Below are positions 8,009-18,122 of a DNA stretch of 64,000 bases, piece by piece (the stretch's first letter is position 1; each line of letters begins with the position of its first letter). The translations under genes and the position numbers were made by a program. The stretch is taken from NCBI RefSeq assembly GCF_013112245.1, contig NZ_WVRN01000001.1, positions 2,918,501 to 2,982,500 on the forward strand, given 5' to 3'. The notes beneath the pieces are model-generated. The model searched no databases and was not told the origin of the DNA. It worked only from the letters and a program-made list of their open reading frames with translations. The stretch comes from Ruegeria sp. HKCCD4315. GTDB taxonomy: Bacteria > Pseudomonadota > Alphaproteobacteria > Rhodobacterales > Rhodobacteraceae.

Positions 8009-9427
8009 TCAGGGAATCCAGCGCTGGACGAACCTGACCACTCGTTTAACTGTCTGATTCTCAAACAGCCTTGGCGTGAAATAAGCACCCGCCACGCGTT
8101 TGTTAAGCTCTCCGATCGTCGGATAAGGCGAAACCATCGCGGCGATCTGCCCCATCTTTAAGTTATTGGCCAATGCCAGCGACCACAAGTTGATCAACTC
8201 GCCTGCTTGATGGCCCACAATTGTGGCCCCGACAGGTCGGCCTTTAACAACCATGACTTTGATGAAGCCCTTTGTTTTACGCTCGGATATCGCCCGGTCG
8301 TTGTGGTGATAGTCAAACCGTGCAACTTCCAACCTGTCACCATGTTGGTCGCGGGCCTGTGCTTCGGTCATACCAACCTGCGCCAGTTCCGGATCGGTAT
8401 AGGTCGCCCAGGGGATATGCGCGGTTTTGGCTTTGGACGGCAGGCCAAACAATGCCGAGCGAATAATGATACCTGCGTGGTACCCGGCCACGTGGGTAAA
8501 CTGCAGCCCACCCACAACATCACCGATCGCATAGACCTTGCGGTTTGTCGTCCTCAGTGCCTCATCAGTTTTGATGCCGGTCCGGGTGCGCTCAATTCCT
8601 GCCGCATCCAGGTTCAGGCTTTCAACATTGGCCTTACGTCCGGCCGCAATCAAAAGATGGGTGCCCCGGTGAATCTCACCGTTCTCGGTCACGACCTCTA
8701 CTGTGCCTTCACCGCCACGGATCTGCGCCACCATGGCGTCTTCGTGGATGTCGACGCCTTCATTGCGCAACGTCTCCAACACCAGCGAAGCGGCTTCGGG
8801 GTCGTCTTTGCCCAACGCCTTCTGACCTTCTATGACAGTGACTTTGCTTCCTAGCCGTCGATGGGCCTGCGCCATTTCCACACCAATCGGGCCACCGCCG
8901 ATGATCAGCAGGTGATCCGGTCGCTCGCGCAGGTCGAAAATGGTTTCATTCGTATAGTAAGGAACCGTGTCCAACCCCGGGATTGGCGGCACCAAGGGCG
9001 AAGATCCGCTCGCAATCACGATTCGGCGCGCAGAGATCACGTAATCCCCCGCCTGCACTTGGTTGGAAGAGTTAAAGGTGCCGTATTCGCGGATCACCTT
9101 GACGCCAAATCCTTCGAACCTCTCTTGGCTGTCCATCGGTTCGATCTGGGCGATGACGTTATGCACATGATCCTTGGCCGCCGCATAGTCGATCTGAGGA
9201 GCCGCATCCGCGATCCCGAATGCTGCGGAATGCGCCTGACCATAAGCAACCTTCCCGCTTGCAATCAGCGCTTTGGACGGGACGCAGCCGAAATTCAGAC
9301 AATCGCCCCCCATCTTATGCCCTTCCAACAGAACGACATCCGCGCCCATCTGGCTGGCCCCAGCTGCAACTGACAGCCCACCGGACCCGGCCCCAATGAC
9401 CAGGAGGTCTGTTTTCAATTCGGTCAT
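8009..9427 (-). CDS. FAD-dependent pyridine nucleotide-disulfide oxidoreductase (mercuric reductase/lipoamide dehydrogenase-like)
   Basis: A 472-aa flavoprotein. It has an N-terminal FAD-binding GAGSGGLSVA, the redox-active disulfide CLNFGCVPSK, an NAD(P)H-binding GGGPIGVEMAQ, a second FAD motif near YAIGDVVGG, and a C-terminal dimerisation domain with HPTIGE-like SPYPTIGEL. There is no N-terminal heavy-metal-binding domain and no C-terminal Cys pair, so true mercuric reduction is unlikely. It starts 3 nt after the TVP38 gene stop; the two are one operon, a pairing common in this group. Substrate unknown. Confidence 0.9.
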   Translation of the reverse strand: MTELKTDLLVIGAGSGGLSVAAGASQMGADVVLLEGHKMGGDCLNFGCVPSKALIASGKVAYGQAHSAAFGIADAAPQIDYAAAKDHVHNVIAQIEPMDSQERFEGFGVKVIREYGTFNSSNQVQAGDYVISARRIVIASGSSPLVPPIPGLDTVPYYTNETIFDLRERPDHLLIIGGGPIGVEMAQAHRRLGSKVTVIEGQKALGKDDPEAASLVLETLRNEGVDIHEDAMVAQIRGGEGTVEVVTENGEIHRGTHLLIAAGRKANVESLNLDAAGIERTRTGIKTDEALRTTNRKVYAIGDVVGGLQFTHVAGYHAGIIIRSALFGLPSKAKTAHIPWATYTDPELAQVGMTEAQARDQHGDRLEVARFDYHHNDRAISERKTKGFIKVMVVKGRPVGATIVGHQAGELINLWSLALANNLKMGQIAAMVSPYPTIGELNKRVAGAYFTPRLFENQTVKRVVRFVQRWIP

Positions 9428-9430
9428 GGC

Positions 9431-10162
9431 TCAGCTGTCCTTATTTGCACGCAAGGCTTTGATAACGATGGGCAAAGCGGCCAGAACGCACAAGCCGATA
9501 ATTGGCCCGATTACGAACGGCTCCCACAATAACGACACATCCGGGGTATCACCGCGGTCGAAAACACCACCAAGCCCTACACCAATCCACGTGTAGACTA
9601 TCCCGCCCGGAATAATGCCCAGCGCCGTGGTGATCAGGAAGTTGCGGAACTTTACGCCAACCAAAGCAGGCACCAGATTGGCCACAAAGAACGGAACAAC
9701 CGGCACCAGACGCAACAGGAACAGGACCGAGATCTCGTTCTCGCGCAGACCGTCTTTCAGTTTCTTGACCGTCCCTTCCGAGGATTCCAACCGGGCGGTC
9801 AGCGACTCACCCAACCCCCAGCGTGCAGCCAGAAAAATCGCCGAGGCTCCGATAGTCGCTGCTACAACGTTGAAAACCGTGCCCGCAAACAGACCAAACA
9901 GGAACCCACCCGTCATCGACGCCACCGCCGCCCCCGGCAACGAGAACGCCACAATGACGATGTAAATGGCAACAAATGCAGCCACCATGACCCAATAGTG
10001 ACCGTCCCGCCAAGCCAGCAAAGCCTCACGATTGTCCCGCAGGGTTTCAAAGCTCAGATAGTCGCCAAGCGTGAAAAACCCCGCGACGGCAACACCAAGG
10101 ATAACCAGCAATGGAATATGGCGCGCAAACCCGCTGCGTGGCGCCTGGCTTGTTTCGGACAT
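9431..10162 (-). CDS. TVP38/TMEM64 (DedA/SNARE-associated) family membrane protein
   Basis: A 243-aa integral membrane protein with about five to six hydrophobic segments and the family hallmark G-x-F-LP region (FLLRLVPVVPFFVANLV and GIIPGGIVYTWIG). TVP38 proteins are probable lipid or ion carriers of the inner membrane; the exact role is open. The frame runs to 10657, but the extension is arginine-rich non-coding sequence upstream; ATG 10162 follows GGAAAA, with ATG 10189 as an alternative. It precedes the flavin oxidoreductase with a 3-nt gap. Confidence 0.85.
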   Translation of the reverse strand: MSETSQAPRSGFARHIPLLVILGVAVAGFFTLGDYLSFETLRDNREALLAWRDGHYWVMVAAFVAIYIVIVAFSLPGAAVASMTGGFLFGLFAGTVFNVVAATIGASAIFLAARWGLGESLTARLESSEGTVKKLKDGLRENEISVLFLLRLVPVVPFFVANLVPALVGVKFRNFLITTALGIIPGGIVYTWIGVGLGGVFDRGDTPDVSLLWEPFVIGPIIGLCVLAALPIVIKALRANKDS

Positions 10163-10360
10163 AAGGTTTTCCGGTTCTTTCTGCTTCATCTTGTGCTCAA
10201 GATGCGCTGCCGGGCGGTCCAGCAACAGGGGGATCACGGGGCCTTGATCTTTGCGGCCCCGAATGTGAGAGATTCCTTCGATATTTGGGTGTTTTGAAAT
10301 CTTTTCGCCTTTGCGGTTACAGAATTGTTGCAAAAGGCGCGAAAACCCGGTTGTTGGGGT

Positions 10361-10389
10361 TTGACTTACCCCCCGCTTAGCAGTAGAGG
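10361..10389 (+). promoter_or_regulatory. Predicted sigma-70 promoter of rpmH-rnpA-yidD
   Basis: TTGACT (10361-10366), 17-nt C-rich spacer, TAGAGG (10384-10389), 69 nt before rpmH. It lies in the 296-nt divergent gap between the TVP38 gene and rpmH. The -10 is imperfect. Confidence 0.4.
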
Positions 10390-10458
10390 ACGGGCTTCGA
10401 ACACTAGGGCCAGGCGAATCCGCGCCGCACCCGACCGCTATAGATTGGAGACGGAGCG

Positions 10459-10593
10459 ATGAAACGCACCTATCAGCCTTCGAACCTGGTTCGCAAACGC
10501 CGCCACGGTTTCCGCGCGCGCATGGCCACCAAGGCCGGCCGCAAGATCCTGAACGCACGCCGCGCACGCGGCCGCAAATCGCTGAGCGCGTAA
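10459..10593 (+). CDS. rpmH: 50S ribosomal protein L34
   Basis: A 44-aa, strongly basic protein starting [20 protein letters not shown], the exact L34 signature and length, with a GGAG site upstream. It is too short to be found by ORF length alone. L34 binds 23S rRNA in the large subunit. It is followed after 19 nt by rnpA and then yidD, the canonical order. Confidence 0.97.
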
Positions 10594-10612
10594 ACCGCTC
10601 ACCGATCAGGTT

Positions 10613-11044
10613 ATGAACATGACGCCGCCGGAGGCCCCTGTGGATGGTAATAACCACCCCGGGAACATGCCCCCGGCGGCGTCCGTTTGTGCGCCGGTCT
10701 CTTTGACTGTTCTCAAAAATCGATCAGACTTCCTGAAAGCAGCACGAGCGCGGCGGCAAGGCACATCTTCCATGATGGTGCAGGCCCGTAAGCGTGCGCC
10801 CGACGAAGCCTGCGGCATTCGTGTTGGTTTCACCTGCTCGAAGAAAGTGGGCAACGCAGTCGCGCGCAACCGTGCAAAGCGCCGACTGCGCGAGGCTGCG
10901 CGGGCCATTTTGCCCGAGGCGGGCCGCGATGGCTGGGATTACGTTCTGATCGGCCGCGCCGAGGTCACGGCCGACCGCCCATACGACGCACTGTTAGGCG
11001 ACTTGCGCTATGCATTGCGCAAGGTACACGCTTCGGGCAAATGA
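10613..11044 (+). CDS. rnpA: Ribonuclease P protein component
   Basis: A 143-aa basic protein. The RnpA core starts about residue 33 ([11 protein letters not shown]), and the RNR signature is [15 protein letters not shown]. The roughly 30-residue Pro-rich N-terminal extension agrees with my memory of related Rhodobacteraceae proteins. It assists the RnpB RNA in 5' maturation of tRNAs. Its TGA overlaps the yidD ATG (ATGA), indicating coupling. Confidence 0.95.
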   Translation: MNMTPPEAPVDGNNHPGNMPPAASVCAPVSLTVLKNRSDFLKAARARRQGTSSMMVQARKRAPDEACGIRVGFTCSKKVGNAVARNRAKRRLREAARAILPEAGRDGWDYVLIGRAEVTADRPYDALLGDLRYALRKVHASGK

Positions 11045-11286
11045 CCCTTCTGTCCCATATAATCGCCCTGCCCGTTCGGGCGTACCGGCTGATCTTCAGC
11101 CCTTGGGTTGGGTTTAACTGCCGTTACCAGCCAACATGTTCAGCCTATGCGCTTGAAGCGATGGAAAAACACGGTGCGATCAAAGGGACATGGCTGGCCG
11201 CTCGCCGGATCGGGCGCTGTCATCCGTGGGGTGGCGACGGTTATGATCCGGTCCCCGACTCCGATACCTCGACTGACAAGGACTAG
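11041..11286 (+). CDS. yidD: Membrane protein insertion efficiency factor YidD
   Basis: An 81-aa protein with the family core: [19 protein letters not shown] and [17 protein letters not shown], including three conserved cysteines. It is amphipathic and membrane-associated, aiding YidC-dependent insertion. Coupled to rnpA by a 4-nt overlap. In many bacteria yidC follows at once; here ttcA and a broken EAL gene lie between. Confidence 0.95.
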   Translation: MTLLSHIIALPVRAYRLIFSPWVGFNCRYQPTCSAYALEAMEKHGAIKGTWLAARRIGRCHPWGGDGYDPVPDSDTSTDKD

Positions 11287-11342
11287 ACCCGGCGTTCAGT
11301 GACCATCTTGCCCGGTTGCGCCATCTGCTGTAGGGGCAGCGC

Positions 11343-12242
11343 ATGTTTGATGATGCAGACGATATCCACCCGCTGTTTGCTGGCGCGCCCTCGACCACCG
11401 AGTTCAAGAAGCTGCGCAAACGCATCGTGCGCCAAACCCGTGAAGCGATCGAGCAATACGGGATGGTGGATCCGTCCGCACATGACAAAGACGGCAAACC
11501 CCCGCGCTGGTTGATCTGCCTGTCAGGCGGCAAGGACAGTTACACGCTGCTGGCCGTTCTTTATGAACTCAAATGGCGTGGCTTGTTGCCCGTCGATCTG
11601 CTGGCATGCAATCTGGATCAAGGCCAACCCGGCTTTCCCGCGACAGTCCTGCCAGAGTTTTTGGATCGCATGGGTGTGCCACACCGGATCGAGTATCAGG
11701 ACACTTATTCCGTTGTGATGGACAAGGTCCCGCAAGGCCGAACCTATTGCGCGCTGTGTTCACGCCTGCGCCGCGGCAACCTGTACCGCATCGCGCGGGA
11801 AGAAGGGTGTTCTGCCGTCGTACTGGGCCATCATCGCGACGACATTCTTGAGACGTTCTTCATGAACCTCTTCCATGGCGGCCGCTTGGCCACCATGCCG
11901 CCAAAGCTGGTGAATGAAGAGGGCGATCTGTTCGTCTTCCGCCCGCTAGCCCATGTCGCGGAAGCCGATTGCGAGAAATTCGCCAACGCAATGCAATACC
12001 CCATCATTCCCTGCGACCTGTGCGGCAGTCAGGACGGGCTGCAGCGCCAGCAGGTGAAACAGATTCTTGATCAATGGGAAAAGAACAGTCCCGGTCGGCG
12101 TCAGGTCATGTTCCGCGCGTTAACAAATGCGCGTCCTTCGCATCTTTTGGACGCAAAACTGTTTGATTTCCTTAACCTTTCAATAAATTCTGACGAAAAA
12201 AAACTATCTCGGATGGAATTCCGCAGCTGCGTTAACGACTGA
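11343..12242 (+). CDS. ttcA: tRNA 2-thiocytidine(32) synthetase TtcA
   Basis: A 299-aa PP-loop ATPase with SGGKDS (61-66) and CxxC pairs at C136/C139 (YCALC) and C224/C227 (CDLC), as needed for the TtcA iron-sulfur cluster. It thiolates C32 of certain tRNAs. The length fits the family; the last 40 residues are AT-richer and less conserved. It starts 56 nt after yidD. Confidence 0.93.
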   Translation: MFDDADDIHPLFAGAPSTTEFKKLRKRIVRQTREAIEQYGMVDPSAHDKDGKPPRWLICLSGGKDSYTLLAVLYELKWRGLLPVDLLACNLDQGQPGFPATVLPEFLDRMGVPHRIEYQDTYSVVMDKVPQGRTYCALCSRLRRGNLYRIAREEGCSAVVLGHHRDDILETFFMNLFHGGRLATMPPKLVNEEGDLFVFRPLAHVAEADCEKFANAMQYPIIPCDLCGSQDGLQRQQVKQILDQWEKNSPGRRQVMFRALTNARPSHLLDAKLFDFLNLSINSDEKKLSRMEFRSCVND

Positions 12243-12270
12243 CTCAGACTGGTTTCTTAGGCTCGGTGGC

Positions 12271-13836
12271 GTGTCATTCTTGCCCAAGGCCCAAAGCACG
12301 ATGCGGAACCACTCTACCTTCGACCGTTTTATTCAATCATTGAAACCCATTCTGAACGGCCCAGCTGCACTTGCGTTTGTTCCGGCACTCAGTCTGGGCG
12401 CATTCTGGCTTGGGGGCGAGCGCGCCTTGGTTTCGATGGCATTGGGCCTGCCTCTGGCCGTCGCCGGGATCGGGGCGTTTTCGAACACCCGGTCCAGTCC
12501 TCGACGCAGGTCTGCGACTGGACTTTTGTCAAACGATCACTTTGCATCCGCGCTGAACGAGGTGTTTGCCGAAACCCGTCGCACGGGTGAAGACTCCGCG
12601 TGTTTTGCCGTGGTTCTGGATGATTACACCGCGTTGCTCGATCTTCACGGGCAGGCCGCCGCGAACCATGTCGCGCAGCAATTTTGTGCACGTGTCATGT
12701 CCATGATCCGCACCAGCGACTGTGCAACGCAAATTGGCGAAAACAAGATGAAGGTGGTCCTGCGCCCTAAGCGACAACTGGACCTTGAGACCTGCATCCA
12801 GATGTCAGGCCGAATGCAATCGGCCATTGAAGAACCTATCATGCTAAATGGTACAGGCGTTTATATGTCATGTTCCATCGGGATCTGCTTGAGCAGTAGC
12901 TTCCCTGAAGGATTGGCCATTGACTGGCGTGACGCTGCAAACAATGCCTTGCTTGAGGCACAGCAAGACGGGCCATCCACGATACGCGCCTTTTCTTCCG
13001 CGACCCGGCGGCGCGCTCTGGTGCGCACCAATCTGCGCAAAGAATTTGAAACCGCCTTGGACAGCGGCGAAATTCGCCCATGGTTTCAGCCACAAATTTC
13101 GACCGATAACGGGCGCGTTACCGGTTTCGAAGCGTTGGCCCGGTGGGAGCATCCCCAAAAGGGGATTCTGGGGCCTAAGGTCTTTCTGCCGTTTGCCGAA
13201 CACGCCGATCTGATGGGTCGGTTGGGGCAGACCGTGCGGTATTATGCTTTTTCAGCTATGCGCAACTGAGATCAGTCCAGTTTTCATGTACCGCGTATCG
13301 AGGTCAATTTCTCTTCCGATGAATTGCGAGACCCGGACCTGATCGACCGCTTGAAATGGGAGCTGGATCAATTCGACCTGACGCCCGACAGGCTGGCTGT
13401 CGAAGTGCTTGAAACCGTTTTCTCTCGTCGACCAGACGATGTCATCACCCGTAACGTCACCGGATTGGCTGCAATGGGGTGCTGCATTGATTTGGATGAT
13501 TTTGGAACCGGCCATGCATCGATCGCGTCCATCAAGCGGTTTCACGTGTCGCGCATAAAGATCGACCGGTCCTTTGTCACTAAAGCCGATCAAGACCCCA
13601 GCCAACAGCAGCTTGCCAGCGCCATTCTGACCATGGCTGAACGCTTGAATCTGGAAACGCTGGCCGAAGGCGTCGAAACCCCGGACGAGCATGCACTCAT
13701 GGCGCAATTGGGTTGCGATCACGTTCAGGGCTTTGGCATTGGCAAGCCCATGCCTTTCGAAAAAACCAAGGGCTGGATCACTTCATATCGCAACAAATTG
13801 GATGGTGTGCCCAAAATTGGACGGGAAACAGGTTAA
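12271..13836 (+). pseudogene. Degenerate GGDEF-EAL protein broken by an in-frame TGA
   Basis: Two open stretches in the same frame, 12271-13269 (GTG start; ATG 12301 also possible) and 13270-13836, are separated only by TGA at 13267-13269. Reading through gives one protein of about 521 codons: two N-terminal membrane segments, a GGDEF fold whose active loop is IGENKM instead of GGDEF (so no cyclase activity), and a full EAL domain (FEALARWEH, then EVLETVFS, DLDDFGTG, IKIDRSF, LAEGVET, QGFGIGKP). The TGA sits in a spot where Trp (TGG) would fit (RN-W-DQS) just before the NFSS strand, so a single G-to-A change explains it. The truncated product would lack most EAL catalytic residues, removing c-di-GMP phosphodiesterase activity unless the stop is read through or is a sequencing error. 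Confidence 0.85.
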
Positions 13837-13962
13837 TGAACACTGAATTGAGGCAAAGAAGACCAGTACGTGACGAAATGACGGGCGATTCCGCTTGACC
13901 TTTGGGCCCGCACTCTGTTGAACCCTGCGGGTGTCTTTCACTGCTCAAGGTGGCTGTCCCCG

Positions 13963-15792
13963 ATGGACGATCAGAACAAGAACCTCATCCTCGCAACTGC
14001 GCTCAGCTTTCTCGTGATCCTGGTCTGGTTTGTGCTGTTCCCTCCGCCGGAACCGACACCAGCACCGGAACAGGCTGAAATTACCAGCGCCGAAGGCAAT
14101 GAGGTTCAGGCTCCAAGCGCTGCTGATACGGGCACTGTAGGAGAAGCAACTGCGGCCGCTACGGAAGCAGAGCCCGAGGCCCAGGCGCCACGGATCAACA
14201 TCGACACGCCGCGCCTGACCGGCAGCCTTTCACTGGCTGGTGGGCGCATCGATGAGCTGTCGCTGAAGGACTACAAGGTCTCTCTGGCAGACGATTCTCC
14301 AATTGTCGAACTGCTGTCGCCGGTGGGGACCGAGTCAGCTTATTATGCCCTGTACGGCTGGGCCCCCGGTGCTGGCCTAAGTGGCTCGGACGTTCCCGGC
14401 CCCAACACCATCTGGTCCGTTGAGCAGGGCGAGACCCTTGGCGTTGACAGCCCTGTGACGCTTGTTTGGGACAATGGTAACGGTCTGACCTTCCGCCGCA
14501 CCATTTCGGTGGATGAGAACTATATGTTCAGCGTTACGCAGTCGGTCGAAAATGCCACCGAGGCCGAGGTTGGAATGGCCCCTTATGGCATCCTGGCGCG
14601 CCACGGCATCGGCGAAGACGGTGATCTGCCTGGTCTGAAAAACTTCTTCATTCTGCATGAGGGTGTTATCGGCATGGCTGACGGCACCCTTACAGAAGTG
14701 GACTATGGCGACGTACGTGATTTCGACATCGATCCTAACGAGCGCGCGCAGGCCGAGGTTTATCAGGTCAAGGAAAACGGCTGGATCGGATTTACCGATC
14801 ACTACTGGATGACCACTCTGATCCCCGACCCGGGATCCGCATTCAAAGCGGCGGCCAAATATGACTCGCGCCGCAAAATCTATCAGACAGAAACGGTTCT
14901 GCCGACGCTGACCGTAGCGCCGGGTGCGACCGAGCAGGTCTCAACACGCCTATTTGCCGGTGCAAAAGAATGGGAAGCCATTCAGGAATACCAGTCTGAA
15001 GGTGTTCAGAAATTCATCGACAGCATTGATTGGGGCTGGTTCTTCTTCCTGACCAAACCAATCTTTTGGCTGCTGCACAACATCAACGTGCTGATTGGCA
15101 ACATGGGTTGGTCGATCATCGGCCTGACGCTGATCATCAAGGCGATCCTGTTCCCGCTGGCGTTCAAGTCCTACGTCTCAATGGCGAAGATGAAGGAACT
15201 GCAGCCGCAGATGGAGGCCCTGAAAGAGGCCGCTGGCGACGACCGTCAGAAGATGCAGCAAGGCATGATGGAACTGTACAAGAAGGAAAAGGTGAACCCG
15301 GCAGCGGGCTGTTTGCCGATCCTGTTGCAGATCCCGATCTTCTTCTCGCTGTATAAGGTGATCTTTGTCACGATCGAACTGCGTCAGGCCCCCTGGTTCG
15401 GCCCGTTCCAGGATCTGAGCGCGCCGGATCCGACCTCGATCTTCAACTTCTTTGGCTGGCTGCCCTGGGCCGCACCCGCGCCCGAAAGCTTCATGGCGCT
15501 GATCTTCATCGGTATTCTGCCGCTCTTGCTGGGTATCTCGATGTGGCTGCAGCAAAAGCTGAACCCGGCACCAACCGACGCTACACAAGCGATGATCTTT
15601 GCCTGGATGCCTTGGGTCTTCATGTTCATGCTGGGCGGTTTCGCCAGCGGTCTGGTTGTCTACTGGATTGCGAACAACACGATCACGTTCACGCAGCAAT
15701 ATCTGATCATGCGCAGTCAGGGCTATACCCCGGACGTGTTCGGGAACATAAAGTCCGGCTTCAAGAAAACGCCGAAGACGGACAACAAATGA
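13963..15792 (+). CDS. yidC: Membrane protein insertase YidC
   Basis: 609 aa. TM1 at about 8-25 (ILATALSFLVILVWFVLF), a large periplasmic beta-supersandwich domain (about 75-345), then the five-helix 60KD_IMP insertase core (about 355-585) with the cytoplasmic hydrophilic-groove hairpin (MKELQPQMEALKE) and a basic C-terminal tail. The start is placed at ATG 13963 (MDDQNKNLILA), the universal YidC start, rather than the longer frame from 13918. It inserts and folds inner-membrane proteins alone or with SecYEG. The stop overlaps the MOSC gene start by 4 nt. Confidence 0.97.
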   Translation: MDDQNKNLILATALSFLVILVWFVLFPPPEPTPAPEQAEITSAEGNEVQAPSAADTGTVGEATAAATEAEPEAQAPRINIDTPRLTGSLSLAGGRIDELSLKDYKVSLADDSPIVELLSPVGTESAYYALYGWAPGAGLSGSDVPGPNTIWSVEQGETLGVDSPVTLVWDNGNGLTFRRTISVDENYMFSVTQSVENATEAEVGMAPYGILARHGIGEDGDLPGLKNFFILHEGVIGMADGTLTEVDYGDVRDFDIDPNERAQAEVYQVKENGWIGFTDHYWMTTLIPDPGSAFKAAAKYDSRRKIYQTETVLPTLTVAPGATEQVSTRLFAGAKEWEAIQEYQSEGVQKFIDSIDWGWFFFLTKPIFWLLHNINVLIGNMGWSIIGLTLIIKAILFPLAFKSYVSMAKMKELQPQMEALKEAAGDDRQKMQQGMMELYKKEKVNPAAGCLPILLQIPIFFSLYKVIFVTIELRQAPWFGPFQDLSAPDPTSIFNFFGWLPWAAPAPESFMALIFIGILPLLLGISMWLQQKLNPAPTDATQAMIFAWMPWVFMFMLGGFASGLVVYWIANNTITFTQQYLIMRSQGYTPDVFGNIKSGFKKTPKTDNK

Positions 15793-16526
15793 GCGGCACA
15801 GTCTCAGACCTCTGGCGTCACCCGATCAAAAGCCATGGTCGAGAAGCGCTGAGCCAAGTCACAGTCATCCCCGGGCAGACCATGCCCGGGGATCGCGTTT
15901 GGGCGGTGGCTCATGAGGCGGCCAAGACAGATGGTTCGGACTGGGCCCCGTGTTCGAATTTCAGCCGCGTCGCAAAAGCACCCGAGCTAGCGGCGATCTC
16001 GGCCGAGTTGCACGGAGAGCAAGTGACTCTCCGCCACCCCAACCGGCCTGATCTGCAGTTTGAGCCGGATACCGAACAAGAGGTTTTTCTGGATTGGGTG
16101 AAGCCGTTGATGCCAGCGGACCGCGCAGCATCCGCCCGAATTGTCCGGGTTCCAGGACGTGGCATGACGGATAGCGATTTCCCATCCATCAGCCTGTGCA
16201 ATATGGCATCCCACCGCGCGGTCGAGCAAAAGCTAGGACAATCGCTGTCCACCATCCGCTGGCGCGGGAACATCTGGGTTGACGGTCTGCCCTTGTGGGA
16301 AGAGTTTGACTGGCTGGGTCGCGACATCCGCATTGGGCAGGCCGTGTTCCGTATCCGCGAACGCATCACCCGCTGCATGGCCACCACCGCCAACCCTGAC
16401 ACAGGCACGCGAGACGCGGATACTCTGGGTGCGCTGAGCAATTGGGGCCATCAGGATTTCGGTGTTTACGCCGAAGTCATTCAGGGTGGTGAAGTCCGCC
16501 TGAATGATGAGGTGCGCGTGCTATGA
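15789..16526 (+). CDS. MOSC domain-containing protein
   Basis: A 245-aa protein with an N-terminal beta-barrel (LWRHPIKSHGREAL) and a MOSC domain, including the conserved Cys in RITRCMATTANPDTG. MOSC proteins resemble molybdenum cofactor sulfurases; this stand-alone form probably handles sulfur or molybdenum cofactor chemistry. The start at 15789 is fixed by the ATGA overlap with yidC, and its own end overlaps engB by 4 nt, so three essential-operon genes are coupled. Confidence 0.9.
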   Translation: MSGTVSDLWRHPIKSHGREALSQVTVIPGQTMPGDRVWAVAHEAAKTDGSDWAPCSNFSRVAKAPELAAISAELHGEQVTLRHPNRPDLQFEPDTEQEVFLDWVKPLMPADRAASARIVRVPGRGMTDSDFPSISLCNMASHRAVEQKLGQSLSTIRWRGNIWVDGLPLWEEFDWLGRDIRIGQAVFRIRERITRCMATTANPDTGTRDADTLGALSNWGHQDFGVYAEVIQGGEVRLNDEVRVL

Positions 16527-17176
16527 CATCGCTTCCGTTTCCACTGGCTGAAGAGCCGGATGATTTTTCCAAAGAACGCGGGCGCAAGCTGTTTGCGGGC
16601 CCTTCTGAATTTGTCAAAGGCGTGGTCGCCATGAACGGCCTGCCCGCCCCCGATCGGCTGGAGGTCTGCTTTGCAGGCCGGTCGAATGTCGGCAAGTCCA
16701 GCCTGATCAACGCGCTAACCGGAACCAAGGGTCTGGCGCGCGCCTCAAACACGCCCGGTCGCACGCAAGAGATCAACTTTTTCACCCAAGGCCCCGAGCT
16801 TTATCTGGTGGACTTACCCGGCTATGGCTACGCCAACGCCCCGCTGAAAGTGGTGGAGAAGTGGCAAAAACTGCTGAAACAGTATCTCAGTGGTCGCCAG
16901 ACCTTGCGTCGCGCCTTTGTGCTGATCGATGCGCGCCACGGCGTGAAACCGGTTGATGCCGAGATCATGAAACTGCTAGACACCAGTGCCGTGACATTTC
17001 AATGCGTTCTGACCAAGTCGGACAAGGTCAAGGCCAAGGAACGCGAAAAGGTGCTGGACCAAACACGCGCCGCCCTGTCCAAACACCCCGCAGCATTCCC
17101 GGAAATTGTACTGACGTCTTCCGAGAAAGGCGACGGTATCGCAACCCTGCGGTCCATCATTGCGCATCTGGAATAG
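16523..17176 (+). CDS. engB: Ribosome biogenesis GTP-binding protein YsxC/EngB
   Basis: A 217-aa TRAFAC GTPase: G1 GRSNVGKSS (52-60), G2 region TPGRTQ, G3 DLPGYGYA, G4 TKSD, G5 TSSEKG. It is needed for late 50S subunit assembly. The gene overlaps the MOSC gene by 4 nt and lies 60 nt before argB. Confidence 0.96.
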   Translation: MTSLPFPLAEEPDDFSKERGRKLFAGPSEFVKGVVAMNGLPAPDRLEVCFAGRSNVGKSSLINALTGTKGLARASNTPGRTQEINFFTQGPELYLVDLPGYGYANAPLKVVEKWQKLLKQYLSGRQTLRRAFVLIDARHGVKPVDAEIMKLLDTSAVTFQCVLTKSDKVKAKEREKVLDQTRAALSKHPAAFPEIVLTSSEKGDGIATLRSIIAHLE

Positions 17177-17236
17177 CTTCACACTTGGCAGGGCCGGACA
17201 AAGGCCCTAACACAGGTCTCCAAAGGGACTTTAGCC

Positions 17237-18100
17237 ATGAAGACAAGAGATATGTACCGGGACTGGATCGCCACCGCAGCCACACTCAACAGCGCTCTGC
17301 CCTATCTGCAGCGCTATGACGGGGCCATTGTCGTCATCAAGCTGGGCGGTCACGCGATGGGCAGCGATGAGGCGATGGAAAGCTTTGCCCGCGACGTGGT
17401 TCTGATGCGTCAGGTTGGGGTTAACCCCGTTGTTGTGCATGGGGGCGGTCCGATGATCAACTCGATGCTGGACAAGCTGGATATCCAGTCCGAATTCGTG
17501 AACGGCAAGCGTGTAACAGATTCGGCCACCGTTGAAGTGGTCGAGATGGTTTTGTCCGGGTTGGTAAACAAGCGCATTGTCCAGGCGATCAACGATCAGG
17601 GCGGCTCGGCAGTTGGCCTGTCTGGCAAGGATGCAAATCTGATGGTTTGTGACCAAACCGACGCATCGCTGGGGTTTGTTGGCAGCCCTGCCGAAATGAA
17701 CCCCAAAATCCTGCAAGACCTGTTCTCATATGACGTAATCCCGGTGATTGCTCCGTTGGGCGCAGGTCGCAATGGTGAAACATTCAACGTCAATGGCGAT
17801 ACGGCGGCGGGCGCAATTGCTTCGGCCCTGAAAGCCGACCGGCTGCTGCTGCTGACCGATGTCTCAGGCGTCAAGAATGCCGCCGGAGATGTTGTGACCG
17901 AACTGAAGGCCGGGCAAATTCGCGAAATGACCCGCGAGGGCACGATTGCAGGCGGCATGATCCCCAAAACTGAAACTGCTCTGGATGCCTTGCACAGCGG
18001 CGTCCGGGCCGTGGTGATCTTGGACGGGCGCGCGCCGAATGCTGTATTGCTTGAGCTGTTCACGGAACACGGGGCCGGATCGCTGATACGGCCGGACTGA
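17237..18100 (+). CDS. argB: Acetylglutamate kinase
   Basis: A 287-aa amino-acid kinase fold enzyme: KLGGHAM (substrate/ATP loop), [17 protein letters not shown], and a C-terminal [16 protein letters not shown] motif. It phosphorylates N-acetyl-L-glutamate in arginine synthesis; the N-terminal extension (first about 25 residues) is typical of arginine-inhibited hexameric forms, though regulation is inferred. The start at 17237 has AAAGGGAC upstream. Confidence 0.96.
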   Translation: MKTRDMYRDWIATAATLNSALPYLQRYDGAIVVIKLGGHAMGSDEAMESFARDVVLMRQVGVNPVVVHGGGPMINSMLDKLDIQSEFVNGKRVTDSATVEVVEMVLSGLVNKRIVQAINDQGGSAVGLSGKDANLMVCDQTDASLGFVGSPAEMNPKILQDLFSYDVIPVIAPLGAGRNGETFNVNGDTAAGAIASALKADRLLLLTDVSGVKNAAGDVVTELKAGQIREMTREGTIAGGMIPKTETALDALHSGVRAVVILDGRAPNAVLLELFTEHGAGSLIRPD

Positions 18101-18122
18101 CCCGTTTGAGGAAGGGAAAAAC

